Made by a program: the position numbers and the translations under genes. From Oscillospiraceae bacterium (GTDB lineage: Bacteria > Bacillota > Clostridia > Oscillospirales > Ruminococcaceae), in NCBI GenBank assembly GCA_017399625.1, contig JAFQBT010000076.1, positions 1-32,487 on the forward strand: DNA of 32,487 nt, read 5' to 3'. Positions 13,932 through 21,661 of the stretch are shown here, in pieces; the stretch's first letter is position 1, and each line of letters starts with the position of its first letter. Under the pieces are notes generated by a model. It did no database searches. It was not told the DNA's origin and was given only the letters and a program-made list of their open reading frames with translations.

Positions 13932-15185
13932 TTATTCGTAAAGCGGGAATTTTGCGCAAAGTTCGGCAACGGCGGCTTTTACTTCTTCGGCGCTGTTTTC
14001 GTAATCGAAGGTAACCTTTGCGATAAATTCCGCGATTTTTTCCATTTCCTCTTTTCCGAGGCCGCGGGTGGTTACTGAAGGGGTTCCAAGGCGGACTCCG
14101 CTTGTGACGAACGGAGAAGCCGGGTCGTTCGGAATCATGTTTTTGTTGGCGGTGATGCTCACTTCATCAAGGCGGTGCTCAAGTTCCTTTCCGGTAACGC
14201 CGGTTCCGCGAAGATCGAGCATCATAAGGTGGTTGTCGGTTCCGCCGGAAACAAGTTTCAATCCCCGTTTTTTAAGTGCCTCCGCCAATGCGGCGGCATT
14301 TTCTACGATTTTATGCTGGTATTCTTTGAACTCCGGTTTGAGAGCTTCGCCGAAGCAAACCGCTTTTGCTGCGATAATATGCTCCAGAGGACCGCCCTGG
14401 GTTCCGGGGAAAAGGGCTTTATCGATTTTCTTTGCGTGTTCTTCCTTGCAAAGGATAAGTCCGCCTCTGGGTCCCCGGAGGGTTTTATGGGTGGTGGTGG
14501 TGACAACGTCCGCATAGGGCACCGGGGACATGTGTTCGCCTGCGGCAACAAGACCCGCGATATGAGCCATATCCACCATGAGGTATGCGCCGACTTCGTC
14601 GCAGACTTCGCGGAATTTTGCAAAATCGATTGCTCTGGGATATGCGGATGCGCCGGCAACAATAATTTTCGGTCTGCATTCAAGGGCAATTCTTCTGACT
14701 TCGTCGTAATCGATAAGTCCGGTTTCCGGATCAACGCCATATGGAACGAATTTATATGCCTTGCCGGAATAGTTGACCGGGCTTCCGTGGGTAAGGTGTC
14801 CGCCTTCCGCAAGGTTCATTCCCATGATGGTGTCGCCGAATTCCGCAAGGGCGAAATATGCCGCAAGGTTTGCCTGTGCGCCGGAATGAGGCTGGACGTT
14901 TGCGTGGTCTGCGCCAAAAAGTCTGCAGGCGCGTTCCCTTGCAAGGTTTTCAACCTCGTCAACAAACTGGCATCCGCCGTAATATCTGTGGTCCGGATAG
15001 CCTTCCGCATATTTGTTGGTGAGAACGGAACCCATTGCAGCCATTACCGCCGGAGAAACAAAGTTTTCCGAAGCGATAAGCTCTATGTTTCTGCGCTGGC
15101 GGGCAAGCTCCCTTCCCATCATGGCGGAAAGTTCCGGGTCATAATCATTTATAAAACCAATGGTATCAATCATATTGCTGTACAT
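13932..15185 (-). CDS. glyA: Serine hydroxymethyltransferase
   Basis: This PLP enzyme interconverts serine and glycine while charging tetrahydrofolate with a one-carbon unit. The 417-residue length is typical. Conserved blocks: [27 protein letters not shown], the PLP-lysine motif [14 protein letters not shown] (Lys near 235), and [14 protein letters not shown] lies 11 nt before the ATG at 15185; an internal Met at codon 5 is a less likely start. The promoter is immediately upstream and rarA follows. No glycine riboswitch is seen in the short leader. Confidence 0.96.
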   Translation of the reverse strand: MYSNMIDTIGFINDYDPELSAMMGRELARQRRNIELIASENFVSPAVMAAMGSVLTNKYAEGYPDHRYYGGCQFVDEVENLARERACRLFGADHANVQPHSGAQANLAAYFALAEFGDTIMGMNLAEGGHLTHGSPVNYSGKAYKFVPYGVDPETGLIDYDEVRRIALECRPKIIVAGASAYPRAIDFAKFREVCDEVGAYLMVDMAHIAGLVAAGEHMSPVPYADVVTTTTHKTLRGPRGGLILCKEEHAKKIDKALFPGTQGGPLEHIIAAKAVCFGEALKPEFKEYQHKIVENAAALAEALKKRGLKLVSGGTDNHLMMLDLRGTGVTGKELEHRLDEVSITANKNMIPNDPASPFVTSGVRLGTPSVTTRGLGKEEMEKIAEFIAKVTFDYENSAEEVKAAVAELCAKFPLYE

Positions 15186-15227
15186 GTTTTAAAAAACTCC
15201 TTGTGCCGAAAAACATTCTATCTTTAG

Positions 15228-15256
15228 ATTATAAGATATCCGCGGCAAAAAAACAA
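15228..15256 (-). promoter_or_regulatory. Promoter of glyA
   Basis: TTGTTT (15256-15251), 17 bp, TATAAT (15233-15228). Confidence 0.7.
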
Positions 15257-15305
15257 CCGATTTTGAACTTTTCCCGATTTTTTCTCAATAATTTCTGTTT
15301 TATTC

Positions 15306-15334
15306 TTTATCCTTTTGTTTTTTTATGCTATACT
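15306..15334 (+). promoter_or_regulatory. Probable promoter of the lipid kinase gene
   Basis: Extended -10 TATGC-TATACT (TATACT at 15329-15334) with a weak -35 TTTATC at 17 bp. Confidence 0.5.
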
Positions 15335-15368
15335 TTTAATATTATCCACCCGGAAGGAACTTATTTTT

Positions 15369-16295
15369 ATGAATTACGTTTTTATAATAAACCCCGTTGC
15401 GGGAAAAGGTAAGAACTGCGGCGAAATTGCAGAGCACATCCGAGAATTTTTTGCCGAAAGGGACGAAAAAGCCGAAATCTATTTTTCAAAATATCCCGGC
15501 GACATAATCCGCTTCGGAAAGGAATATTCCATTCCCGAAGGGGAGGAAGTCTGCTTTGTTGCCTGCGGAGGCGACGGAACTTTTTCCGAAACGGTCAACG
15601 GCGGATTCGGAAAACCCGGCGCAAGCTTTGCTGTTTATCCTTCCGGTTCCGGAAACGATTTTATCAAGACCACCGGCGGAAAACCGGAGGATTATCTTGA
15701 CCTCCAGAAGCTTGTTGACGGCGAAACAAGGGTTTTTGATGCCCTTCAGTGCGGCGATAAAATCTGCTGCAACATCTGCAACATCGGCGTTGATTCGGTC
15801 ATTGCGGACCGCATAAACCGCTATAAGACCATTCCCGGCGTTTCCGGTTCAATGGCATATAACATCTCCACCGCCGTAACGATTCTTGGCGGCGCTTTCG
15901 GCGGACTTGCAAAGCCCATGAAAGTCACTTTTGATGACGGCGAGGTTTTTGAGGATAAATGCATGTTCTCCGTTTTCGGAAACGGACAGGTCTATGGCGG
16001 CGGTTACCACGCCGTTCCGGAAGCAAGCCTTGACGACGGGCTCATTGATTTCTGCGCGGTTTCCGAAATCGGCATTCTCCGCATTGCTAAGGTCATAGGA
16101 ATTTATAAAAAAGGCGCGCATCTTCATCATCCCGCTCTTGCGGACGTTCTTAAAATACGCCGCACCACCGGTGCAAAGGTCGAAAGCCCGGAACTCCTCA
16201 CCATCAGCATTGACGGCGAAATTTCGAAAAGCCATTCCATTGATATAAAAATCATCCCCTCTTCCCTTCCCTTCCGGGTTCCGAAATTCGACTGA
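15369..16295 (+). CDS. Diacylglycerol kinase-family lipid kinase (YegS/BmrU/DagK type)
   Basis: This 308-residue protein has NPVAGKGKN at the N-terminus (8-16), the nucleotide-binding GGDGT (about 67-71) and PSGSGNDFIKT, all hallmarks of the DAGK catalytic domain; the C-terminal beta domain is complete. Members phosphorylate diacylglycerol or related lipids at the membrane, recycling lipid into phospholipid synthesis. ATG at 15369 follows GGAAGGA by about 10 nt; the frame is open upstream to 15315 but lacks an SD there. The next gene begins 1 nt after its stop. The exact lipid substrate cannot be told from sequence. Confidence 0.88.
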   Translation: MNYVFIINPVAGKGKNCGEIAEHIREFFAERDEKAEIYFSKYPGDIIRFGKEYSIPEGEEVCFVACGGDGTFSETVNGGFGKPGASFAVYPSGSGNDFIKTTGGKPEDYLDLQKLVDGETRVFDALQCGDKICCNICNIGVDSVIADRINRYKTIPGVSGSMAYNISTAVTILGGAFGGLAKPMKVTFDDGEVFEDKCMFSVFGNGQVYGGGYHAVPEASLDDGLIDFCAVSEIGILRIAKVIGIYKKGAHLHHPALADVLKIRRTTGAKVESPELLTISIDGEISKSHSIDIKIIPSSLPFRVPKFD

Positions 16296-16296
16296 T

Positions 16297-16794
16297 ATGG
16301 AAAGCGAAAGAATCACCCATGCGTTCCATCCGGTTTTTGATTCCGAAAGCCGGATCCTCATACTTGGAACAATGCCTTCGCCGAAAAGCCGGGAGCTCGG
16401 TTTTTATTATTCCCATCCGCGGAACCGTTTCTGGCCGGTGCTTGCAAAAATCTTCGGAGAGGATGTTCCGGAAACTCCGGAAGAGAAAGCGAATTTTGCC
16501 CTTCGGCATAAAATCGCCCTCTGGGACGTTCTCGCCGAATGCGATATCGAAAGCGCTTCGGATTCAAGCATAAAAAACGCCGTTCCGAACGATATTTCAA
16601 TCATTCTTAACAGCACGGATATAAAAGCGATTTTCACCACCGGGACCACCGCGGCAAAATTTTATAAAAAATTCATCGAGCCGGAAAGCAAAATTCCGGC
16701 AATTGCTCTTCCTTCAACAAGTCCCGCGAATGCGAAAGTTAAATTTGAGGAACTTGTTGAGGAATACCGCAAAATTTTGGATTATATTGTGTAG
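16297..16794 (+). CDS. Mug/UDG-superfamily DNA-deoxyinosine glycosylase
   Basis: This 165-residue protein has LILGTMPSPKSRELGFYYSHPRNRFW split over residues 20-46; the GTMPS and HPRNRFW elements and the C-terminal LPSTSPAN match the hypoxanthine-DNA glycosylase group of the UDG superfamily. It would excise deaminated adenine (hypoxanthine) from DNA to begin base-excision repair. The start follows the lipid kinase stop by 1 nt and no clear SD is present, so translation probably depends on coupling. It ends in TAG, one of the rarer stops here, showing that TAG does terminate a normal gene in this genome. Confidence 0.87.
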   Translation: MESERITHAFHPVFDSESRILILGTMPSPKSRELGFYYSHPRNRFWPVLAKIFGEDVPETPEEKANFALRHKIALWDVLAECDIESASDSSIKNAVPNDISIILNSTDIKAIFTTGTTAAKFYKKFIEPESKIPAIALPSTSPANAKVKFEELVEEYRKILDYIV

Positions 16795-16822
16795 GGGCGG
16801 ATATTATCCGCCCTTTTCTTTT
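16795..16822 (+). terminator. Terminator of the kinase-glycosylase operon
   Basis: GGGCGGATA and its complement TATCCGCCC form a stem directly after the stop, followed by TTTTCTTTT. Confidence 0.8.
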
Positions 16823-16837
16823 CAGAGAGGGCTTTTT

Positions 16838-16898
16838 CCCTCATCCGTCTTTTCTGCGGCAAGCCGCAGAAAATCCACCTTCCCCCAAGGGAAGGCTT
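16838..16898. repeat. Dispersed palindromic repeat, copy 1
   Basis: In reverse orientation this copy shares a 22-bp end (16875-16896, a GCCTTCCC/GGGAAGG hairpin) and a 12-bp end (GACGGATGAGGG, 16849-16838) with 19881-19930. The middle differs: here it is a palindrome with arms TTTTCTGCGGC and GCCGCAGAAAA. It is a non-coding, MITE-like intergenic element. Confidence 0.75.
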
Positions 16899-16902
16899 AA
16901 AC

Positions 16903-16930
16903 AAAAAAACGGCGGGAGCAAACTCCCGCC
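16903..16930 (-). terminator. Terminator of the FabD-like gene
   Basis: Arms GGCGGGAGT and GCTCCCGCC on the minus strand, followed after G by seven T. Confidence 0.85.
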
Positions 16931-16936
16931 CTGTTT

Positions 16937-17866
16937 TTATTCTTTGATTTTTTCTGCGATTTTCTGAAGATCCTCAACCGAATCCGCAAGGAAGGCGTTT
17001 GTTTCGCCGGCAACGTTTTTAACTGCGGTAAGGAGGTCCTTATCTTTTCCGAGAATCACGAATGTATCGAATCCGTCGTCCATGGAAGCGGCAAGGGCTT
17101 CATAAAAGCGGACCGCGTTCACCTGCTGTTTTGCAAAATAATCGGAAGGAAGAGTCATAACGTCAACAAGTTTTCCATATAAAGTGGAGTACATCTTTGT
17201 GGAAAGGTCGCTGTGTCCGATGTTTCTCATGATATCCTGGAGCTTGGAAACATAGGGGAAAACCATTACGGAATGGAGCGGAAGGGAATCACGGAGCTTT
17301 ACGGAATTGACCTTGTGCTTAGCGAGTTCCTTGAGAACCGCTTTGAGGCCTTCCTCGTCGCCGATGATAACGGTCTGTTCCGGAGCTTCAACGGCGGTCA
17401 TCTGAACGAATCCGGCAAGGCATTTATCGGAAGCAAGGCTTACAAATTCATGCTTTACGTTGCGAAGGCGGTATGTATCAAGTTTTCCTGCGCCGACGGC
17501 TTCTTTTCTCATATCGCGGTAAGCGTTTGCAACGGCGATTCCGTCCTCGAGGGAGAAGACATTTCCGGCGGTCATGGCGGTGATTTCGCCTGCGCTGTAG
17601 CCGATGAATGCTTCCGGTGCGGGAAGAATTTCCTTTGCGGCCTCCGCAAGGGAAAGCTGGTGGAGAAGCTGGAGCTGGAAGGAAACTTCCTCATCGGAAA
17701 CTTCCGCGGATTTTCCTTTTGCGGAAAGTTCCGCAGCATCAAAACCGAGAACGGCGGAAGCTTTTTTATATATTTCCTTTATATTTTCGGAATATTCACA
17801 GATTCCCTTGCCCATTGCCGCATGGGAACAGCCATAGCCCGGGAAAACAAATGCAATTTTTTTCAA
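16937..17866 (-). CDS. FabD-like acyltransferase (malonyl-CoA:ACP transacylase family)
   Basis: The 309-residue protein has the FabD fold signature: FPGYGCSHAAMGKG near the N-terminus (8-21), nucleophile motif GYSAGE (Ser about 91), YRDM for the substrate-binding Arg, and LPLHS (His about 198) for the catalytic His. FabD moves malonyl groups from CoA to ACP to start fatty-acid elongation. TTG at 17866 is chosen as start because GGAGGG lies 9 nt upstream and the family begins at KKIAFVFPG; the frame upstream to 17974 would add a spurious hydrophobic segment. It diverges from acpP. The usual FPGQGxQ is FPGYGCS and GHSxGE is GYSAGE, so substrate or rate may differ from housekeeping FabD. Confidence 0.8.
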   Translation of the reverse strand: MKKIAFVFPGYGCSHAAMGKGICEYSENIKEIYKKASAVLGFDAAELSAKGKSAEVSDEEVSFQLQLLHQLSLAEAAKEILPAPEAFIGYSAGEITAMTAGNVFSLEDGIAVANAYRDMRKEAVGAGKLDTYRLRNVKHEFVSLASDKCLAGFVQMTAVEAPEQTVIIGDEEGLKAVLKELAKHKVNSVKLRDSLPLHSVMVFPYVSKLQDIMRNIGHSDLSTKMYSTLYGKLVDVMTLPSDYFAKQQVNAVRFYEALAASMDDGFDTFVILGKDKDLLTAVKNVAGETNAFLADSVEDLQKIAEKIKE

Positions 17867-17912
17867 GATAAAATACCCTCCGTATGCAATAATGCAGAAT
17901 AATACAAATACT

Positions 17913-17940
17913 AATATACCATAAATTTCGCCGATTTCAA
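17913..17940 (-). promoter_or_regulatory. Probable promoter of the FabD-like gene
   Basis: TTGAAA (17940-17935), 16 bp, TATATT (17918-17913). Confidence 0.6.
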
Positions 17941-17980
17941 GATTAAACGCAAAACTTGAAATAAATTTATCCAAAAATCA

Positions 17981-18009
17981 TTGACAACTCAAAATCTTTT
18001 ATATATTAT
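17981..18009 (+). promoter_or_regulatory. Promoter of acpP
   Basis: Perfect TTGACA (17981-17986), 17 bp, TATTAT (18004-18009). A perfect TATAAT at 18007-18012 overlaps but at 20-bp spacing. Confidence 0.75.
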
Positions 18010-18071
18010 AATGAAAGGCAAAAACAAACGACCCAAAAAGTCTGTTTTTTAATTTTAGGAGGTAATTTTCA

Positions 18072-18299
18072 ATGGTATTTGAAAAAGTAAGAGAAATCCT
18101 TTGCGATCAGCTTGATCTCGATCCCGATGACATTACTCTTGATACCAACATTATCGAAGATCTCGGCGCAGATTCCCTCGATCTTGTTGACTTTGTAATG
18201 TCCCTTGAAGACGAGTTCGACAAAGAAATTCCCGACGAGGATGTTGAAAACATCAAAACCATCGGTGATATTGTTTCTTACATCGAGAATTCCCTTTAA
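18072..18299 (+). CDS. acpP: Acyl carrier protein
   Basis: This 75-residue acidic protein has the phosphopantetheine attachment motif GADSLDLVD (Ser about 35) and the usual four-helix pattern ending in IGDIVSYIE. It carries growing acyl chains during fatty-acid synthesis. TAGGAGG precedes the ATG by 8 nt. It has a strong promoter, faces the FabD-like gene, and lies 90 nt before proS with a short hairpin between them. Confidence 0.96.
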   Translation: MVFEKVREILCDQLDLDPDDITLDTNIIEDLGADSLDLVDFVMSLEDEFDKEIPDEDVENIKTIGDIVSYIENSL

Positions 18300-18336
18300 T
18301 CTTCGAATTTTTTAAAGAATATTGGAAATGAAGATT

Positions 18337-18355
18337 GCGGAACGGCTCGTTCCGC
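18337..18355 (+). terminator. Weak hairpin between acpP and proS
   Basis: Arms GCGGAACG and CGTTCCGC, followed by TATTTTCGTTT. The T-run is interrupted, so it may only partly terminate and leave proS expressed by read-through. Confidence 0.45.
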
Positions 18356-18389
18356 TATTTTCGTTTATGCCAGCAAGGAGTTGTAAAAA

Positions 18390-19826
18390 ATGGCAGACCA
18401 GAAAAAAATGGTTGAGGCTATAACCTCCATGGAGGACGACTTCGCTCAGTGGTACACTGACGTTGTCAAAAAAGCCGAACTTATCGATTATTCCAGCGTT
18501 CGCGGCTGCATGGTGCTTCGCCCCTACGGCTACGCAATCTGGGAAAACATCCAGAAGCTTTTCGACGCCCGCTTCAAGGAAACCGGACACGAAAACGTAT
18601 ATATGCCTATGTTTATTCCCGAAAGCCTTCTCCAGAAGGAAAAAGACCATATTGAAGGCTTTGCTCCGGAAGTTGCATGGATCACCATGGGCGGCGGCGA
18701 GCAGCTTCAGGAAAGAATGTGCGTTCGCCCCACTTCCGAAACCCTTTTCTGCGATCATTACGCACACGTAATCAAATCCTACCGCGACCTTCCGAAACTT
18801 TATAACCAGTGGTGCAGCGTTGTCCGCTGGGAAAAGACAACCCGTCCTTTCCTCCGTTCCATGGAATTCCTCTGGCAGGAAGGCCACACCATGCACGAGA
18901 CCGCTGAGGAAGCAATTGCAGAAACCGAACAGATGCTCAACATCTATGCTGACGTCTGCGAAAAGAACTTTGCGATCCCGATGATCAAAGGCCAGAAAAC
19001 CGAAAAAGAAAAATTCGCCGGCGCAGAAGCAACCTATACCATCGAAGCTATGATGCACGACGGCAAGGCTCTTCAGTCCGGAACTTCCCATTTCTTCGGC
19101 GACGGCTTTGCAAAGGCTTTTGACGTTCAGTTCACCGGCCGCGACAACCAGCTTCACACCCCGTTCGAAACTTCCTGGGGCGTTTCCACCCGTCTTATCG
19201 GCGCTATCATCATGACCCACGGCGACAACAACGGCCTTGTTCTTCCTCCGGACGTTGCACCTATCCAGGTCGTAATCGTTCCCGCGCAGCAGCATAAGGA
19301 AGGCGTTCTTGACGCCGCAAGAGCAGTCAAAGACCGCCTTGCAAAATTCTGCCGCGTAAAACTCGACGACAGCGAACAGACCCCCGGCTGGAAATTCGCT
19401 GAATACGAAATGAAAGGCGTTCCGGTACGTCTTGAAATCGGACCCCGCGACATTGCAAACAACCAGTGCGTTCTTGTTCGCCGCGACAACCGCGAAAAAT
19501 ATTTCGTATCCCTCGACGAGCTCGAAACCAAGATTCCGGAAATCCTCGGACTTGTCCGCAACGGTCTTTATCAGCGCGCTCTTGAAAACAGAGAAAACCG
19601 CACCTTCACCGCACACGACCTTGATGAATTTATTAAGATTGCAAACAGCGGCAACTGCTTCATCAAATCCATGTGGTGCGGCGACCGCGAATGTGAAGAA
19701 AAACTCAAAGAGGTTGCAGGCGTTTCTTCCCGCTGCATGCCTTTTGAGCAGGAACACATCGGCGATGTTTGTCCCGTTTGCGGAAAACCCGCAACCAAAA
19801 TGGTCTATTGGGGCAAAGCATATTAA
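18390..19826 (+). CDS. proS: Prolyl-tRNA synthetase, short archaeal/eukaryal type
   Basis: The 478-residue class II synthetase charges tRNA-Pro. It lacks the ~180-residue editing insertion of the long bacterial form. Instead it has the archaeal/eukaryal layout: motif 1 around [16 protein letters not shown], motif 2 [20 protein letters not shown], the GTSHFFG block, and a C-terminal zinc-like domain with CGDREC and CPVCGKP. This type is known from several Firmicutes including Clostridia, so it is not by itself evidence of recent transfer. AAGGAG precedes the ATG. Expression may come partly from the acpP promoter. Confidence 0.95.
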   Translation: MADQKKMVEAITSMEDDFAQWYTDVVKKAELIDYSSVRGCMVLRPYGYAIWENIQKLFDARFKETGHENVYMPMFIPESLLQKEKDHIEGFAPEVAWITMGGGEQLQERMCVRPTSETLFCDHYAHVIKSYRDLPKLYNQWCSVVRWEKTTRPFLRSMEFLWQEGHTMHETAEEAIAETEQMLNIYADVCEKNFAIPMIKGQKTEKEKFAGAEATYTIEAMMHDGKALQSGTSHFFGDGFAKAFDVQFTGRDNQLHTPFETSWGVSTRLIGAIIMTHGDNNGLVLPPDVAPIQVVIVPAQQHKEGVLDAARAVKDRLAKFCRVKLDDSEQTPGWKFAEYEMKGVPVRLEIGPRDIANNQCVLVRRDNREKYFVSLDELETKIPEILGLVRNGLYQRALENRENRTFTAHDLDEFIKIANSGNCFIKSMWCGDRECEEKLKEVAGVSSRCMPFEQEHIGDVCPVCGKPATKMVYWGKAY

Positions 19827-19843
19827 TATAGTTTGTACAAAAC

Positions 19844-19877
19844 AAAAATCCCGCTCAGCCGAGCGGGATTTTTTTAT
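19844..19877 (+). terminator. Terminator of proS
   Basis: Arms AAAAATCCCGCTC and GAGCGGGATTTTT, loop AGCC, then further T. Confidence 0.9.
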
Positions 19878-19880
19878 TTT

Positions 19881-19930
19881 GCCTTCCCTTGGGGGAAGGT
19901 GGCATTTGCGAAGCAAATGACGGATGAGGG
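19881..19930. repeat. Dispersed palindromic repeat, copy 2
   Basis: Fifty bp with a GCCTTCCC/GGGGAAGG hairpin at one end, a middle palindrome (ATTTGC/GCAAAT) and GACGGATGAGGG at the other end. The outer 22 and 12 bp are identical to the inverted copy at 16838-16898; only the centre differs. The remaining intergenic bases to 19990 hold a degenerate GGGAGC/CCCCGCC stem and no gene. Confidence 0.75.
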
Positions 19931-19992
19931 GATAATTGGTACCGGATTTCGTCGGGAGCAAGCCCCCGCCCTACTGTAAATTGACTGAACGC

Positions 19993-20026
19993 AAAAAAAT
20001 CTCCCGCTTACCCGGGAGATTTTTTA
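19993..20026 (-). terminator. Terminator of the rhodanese lipoprotein gene
   Basis: Stem of ATCTCCCG and CGGGAGAT on the minus strand, followed by seven T. Confidence 0.85.
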
Positions 20027-20033
20027 TTCTCTC

Positions 20034-20453
20034 TTATTGTTCGATTTCATAAGGCCAATCGATTATTCCGCCGAACTCGTAAACTTCGGAATAACCAAGG
20101 TCAACAAGCGCTTTTGAAGCGGTTTTGCTTCTGTTTCCGCTTCTGCAGTAAACAAAAACCGGAACGTCTTTTTCCGGAATTTCCGCTTCCGCTCTTTCAA
20201 AAATTTCATCGTGCGGAATAACGATTGCTCCGGGAATGTGTCCTTCGGAAAATTCTTCTTCCGTTCTCGCATCCAGAAGAACAAATTCTTCAAGGTTTTC
20301 CATCATTTCCTTCGCTTTTTCGGCGTTTATTCTCATATAACTTTCTTCCTTTCCGCCGGAAGCTTCTTCCGAAGCGCAGCCGGAAACAGCAAGAAGAAAA
20401 ACCAGAGCGGCAATTATTGAAACTATTCTTCGTTTTATCATTCTGTAATACAT
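20034..20453 (-). CDS. Rhodanese-like domain lipoprotein
   Basis: This 139-residue protein has a lipoprotein signal peptide (FLLAVSGC, lipidated Cys about 26) followed by one rhodanese domain with the active-site loop CRSGNRS (Cys about 103) and the entry motif DARTEEEFSEGHIPGA. Rhodaneses carry sulfur as a persulfide or act in redox reactions; here the domain would sit outside the cytoplasmic membrane. ATG at 20453 is chosen because AAAGGAG lies 7 nt upstream; an in-frame ATG at 20486 lacks an SD. It is divergent from a Crp/Fnr regulator and near a thioredoxin, suggesting a redox-linked locus. The substrate is unknown. Confidence 0.85.
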   Translation of the reverse strand: MYYRMIKRRIVSIIAALVFLLAVSGCASEEASGGKEESYMRINAEKAKEMMENLEEFVLLDARTEEEFSEGHIPGAIVIPHDEIFERAEAEIPEKDVPVFVYCRSGNRSKTASKALVDLGYSEVYEFGGIIDWPYEIEQ

Positions 20454-20479
20454 CTTCGTTCTCCTTTCCGGCTTTTTGT

Positions 20480-20508
20480 TTGACATATTTTAAAAGTTGG
20501 GATATTAT
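20480..20508 (+). promoter_or_regulatory. Promoter of the Crp/Fnr regulator gene
   Basis: Perfect TTGACA (20480-20485), 17 bp, TATTAT (20503-20508). Confidence 0.75.
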
Positions 20509-20545
20509 TATTTCGGATAAAATTCTTTTCAAAGGAGCAATAAAA

Positions 20546-21220
20546 ATGTCCTGTGAAAAATGTCATTTGCTTATGCAGCAATCTTTTCCCTTTTGGGAAA
20601 CTCTTAACGAAAAAGATAGGGCCGAACTTATGAACGGCGCTTCCTGCGCTGAATTCAAAAAGGGACAGAACATTCATAACGGAACCGTCTGCACCGGAAT
20701 AATCTTTGTAAAAACCGGATGCCTCAGGGTTTATATGCTTTCCGAAGAAGGAAAGGAAATCACCCTTTACCGGATTTTTGCCGGGGACGTCTGCGTTCTT
20801 TCCGCTTCCTGCATTCTTGATTCCATCACCTTCGACGTTCAGGTTGACGCCGAAGAGGACAGCCGATGCTGCATCCTCAGCCCCGGTTCATTCCACCGGG
20901 TTTCCGAACGCAAACCGGAAATGAAGAATTTCCTTCTTGAAAAAACGGTAAGCCGCTTTTCGGAAGTTATGTGGGTAATGCAGCAGATTCTTTTCATGAG
21001 TTTTGATAAGCGCCTTGCGATTTTTCTGCTTTCCGAATCGGAAAAGGCAAAAAGTTCCGAGATAAAGCTTACTCACGAACAGATTGCAAAATATATGGGT
21101 TCCGCAAGGGAGGTAGTCTCGCGGATGCTCAAATATTTTTCATCCGAAGGTTATGTTGAACTTTCCCGGGGCGGCGTTACCATAACGGATTATGATGCTC
21201 TGGACCGCTTAGCCCTTTGA
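20546..21220 (+). CDS. Crp/Fnr-family transcriptional regulator
   Basis: The 224-residue protein has an N-terminal cyclic-nucleotide-binding-like beta roll and a C-terminal winged helix-turn-helix (LTHEQIAKYMGSAREVVSRMLKYF split at about 172-195). The recognition helix keeps E-V-V-S-R, closer to Fnr (ETVSR) than to Crp (ETVGR). The N-terminus carries Cys3 and Cys6, with further Cys in GASC and TVC, so an iron-sulfur or redox switch is possible but unproven. AAAGGAG precedes the ATG by 8 nt. It is divergent from the rhodanese gene and overlaps the convergent thioredoxin gene by 12 bp, which suggests redox control of its neighbours. Confidence 0.88.
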   Translation: MSCEKCHLLMQQSFPFWETLNEKDRAELMNGASCAEFKKGQNIHNGTVCTGIIFVKTGCLRVYMLSEEGKEITLYRIFAGDVCVLSASCILDSITFDVQVDAEEDSRCCILSPGSFHRVSERKPEMKNFLLEKTVSRFSEVMWVMQQILFMSFDKRLAIFLLSESEKAKSSEIKLTHEQIAKYMGSAREVVSRMLKYFSSEGYVELSRGGVTITDYDALDRLAL

Positions 21221-21520
21221 AAATTCGAGCACTCTTTCCTTCGGACGGAGGCCGACCATTGAATCAACGGCCTTTCCGTCACGGAAAAGAACAAGAGCGG
21301 GGATGCTCATGATTCCGTAGCGGGAAGCAAGTTCCTTTTCCTCGTCAACGTTGACTTTTCCGAAGGAAACGCCTTCGCTTTCCTCCGCAACCTGGTCAAC
21401 AATGGGAGAGAGCATTCTGCAGGGTCCGCACCAGGGTGCCCAGAAATCAACAACAACGGGGTTTTCGTTTTTTATAACGTTTTCTTCAAAATTATTTTTA
21501 TTAAGTACTATCACAGACAT
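21209..21520 (-). CDS. Thioredoxin (second copy)
   Basis: This 103-residue thioredoxin has the redox motif WCGPC (30-34) after VVVDFWAP and the cis-Pro motif MSIPA. ATG at 21520 is preceded by GAAAGGA with 9-nt spacing. Its last four codons overlap the end of the Crp/Fnr gene on the other strand (21209-21220), and no terminator separates the two. Its promoter has a good -10, a poor -35 and a GTGAC/GTCAC palindrome near -41, a layout typical of activator-dependent promoters. It differs clearly from the 12075 copy and may serve a specific redox task. Confidence 0.93.
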   Translation of the reverse strand: MSVIVLNKNNFEENVIKNENPVVVDFWAPWCGPCRMLSPIVDQVAEESEGVSFGKVNVDEEKELASRYGIMSIPALVLFRDGKAVDSMVGLRPKERVLEFSKG

Positions 21521-21562
21521 TATTTTCAATCCTTTCGGTTTTGTTTTTGCTTTGTTGAGCTT

Positions 21563-21603
21563 ATTATAGCAATGCCGGAAGGATTTTTCCGTGACTTTGT
21601 CAC
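21563..21603 (-). promoter_or_regulatory. Thioredoxin 2 promoter with a Crp/Fnr-like palindrome
   Basis: On the minus strand TATAAT (21568-21563) is preceded by TTGC but has no recognisable -35 at 16-18 bp. GTGAC-AAA-GTCAC (21603-21591) is centred about 41 bp upstream of the expected start, the class II activator position. Its half-sites are 1 bp closer than in standard Crp/Fnr operators (N5 rather than N6 between GTGA and TCAC), so the match is imperfect. Confidence 0.45.
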
Positions 21604-21632
21604 ATAAAACATAAAAAAATTGCTTTCCGCAT

Positions 21633-21661
21633 AACTTCCTTTGAAAAGGAGGTTTTTCAAA
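21633..21661 (+). promoter_or_regulatory. Two mutually exclusive hairpins around the symporter SD
   Basis: AACTTCCTT (21633-21641) can pair with AAGGAGGTT (21646-21654), burying the SD in a 9-bp stem with one G-T pair. Alternatively TTTGAAAA (21640-21647) pairs with TTTTCAAA (21654-21661), leaving GGAGGT in the loop. The two cannot form together. This is a candidate translation switch; no ligand-binding domain is visible. Confidence 0.5.

Noticed and set aside
14175-15227. + strand open frame of about 350 codons opposite glyA
   Set aside because: Antisense shadow of SHMT with no SD or domain.
13932-15256. Glycine riboswitch upstream of glyA
   Set aside because: The leader from the promoter to the ATG is about 35 nt, too short for the aptamer.
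17867-17974. N-terminal hydrophobic extension of the FabD-like protein
   Set aside because: It would add a membrane helix atypical for FabD and overlaps the promoter; GGAGGG and TTG at 17866 give a normal start.
18312-19961. Long minus-strand open frame opposite proS
   Set aside because: Antisense shadow; proS has full class II synthetase motifs and the opposite frame has none.
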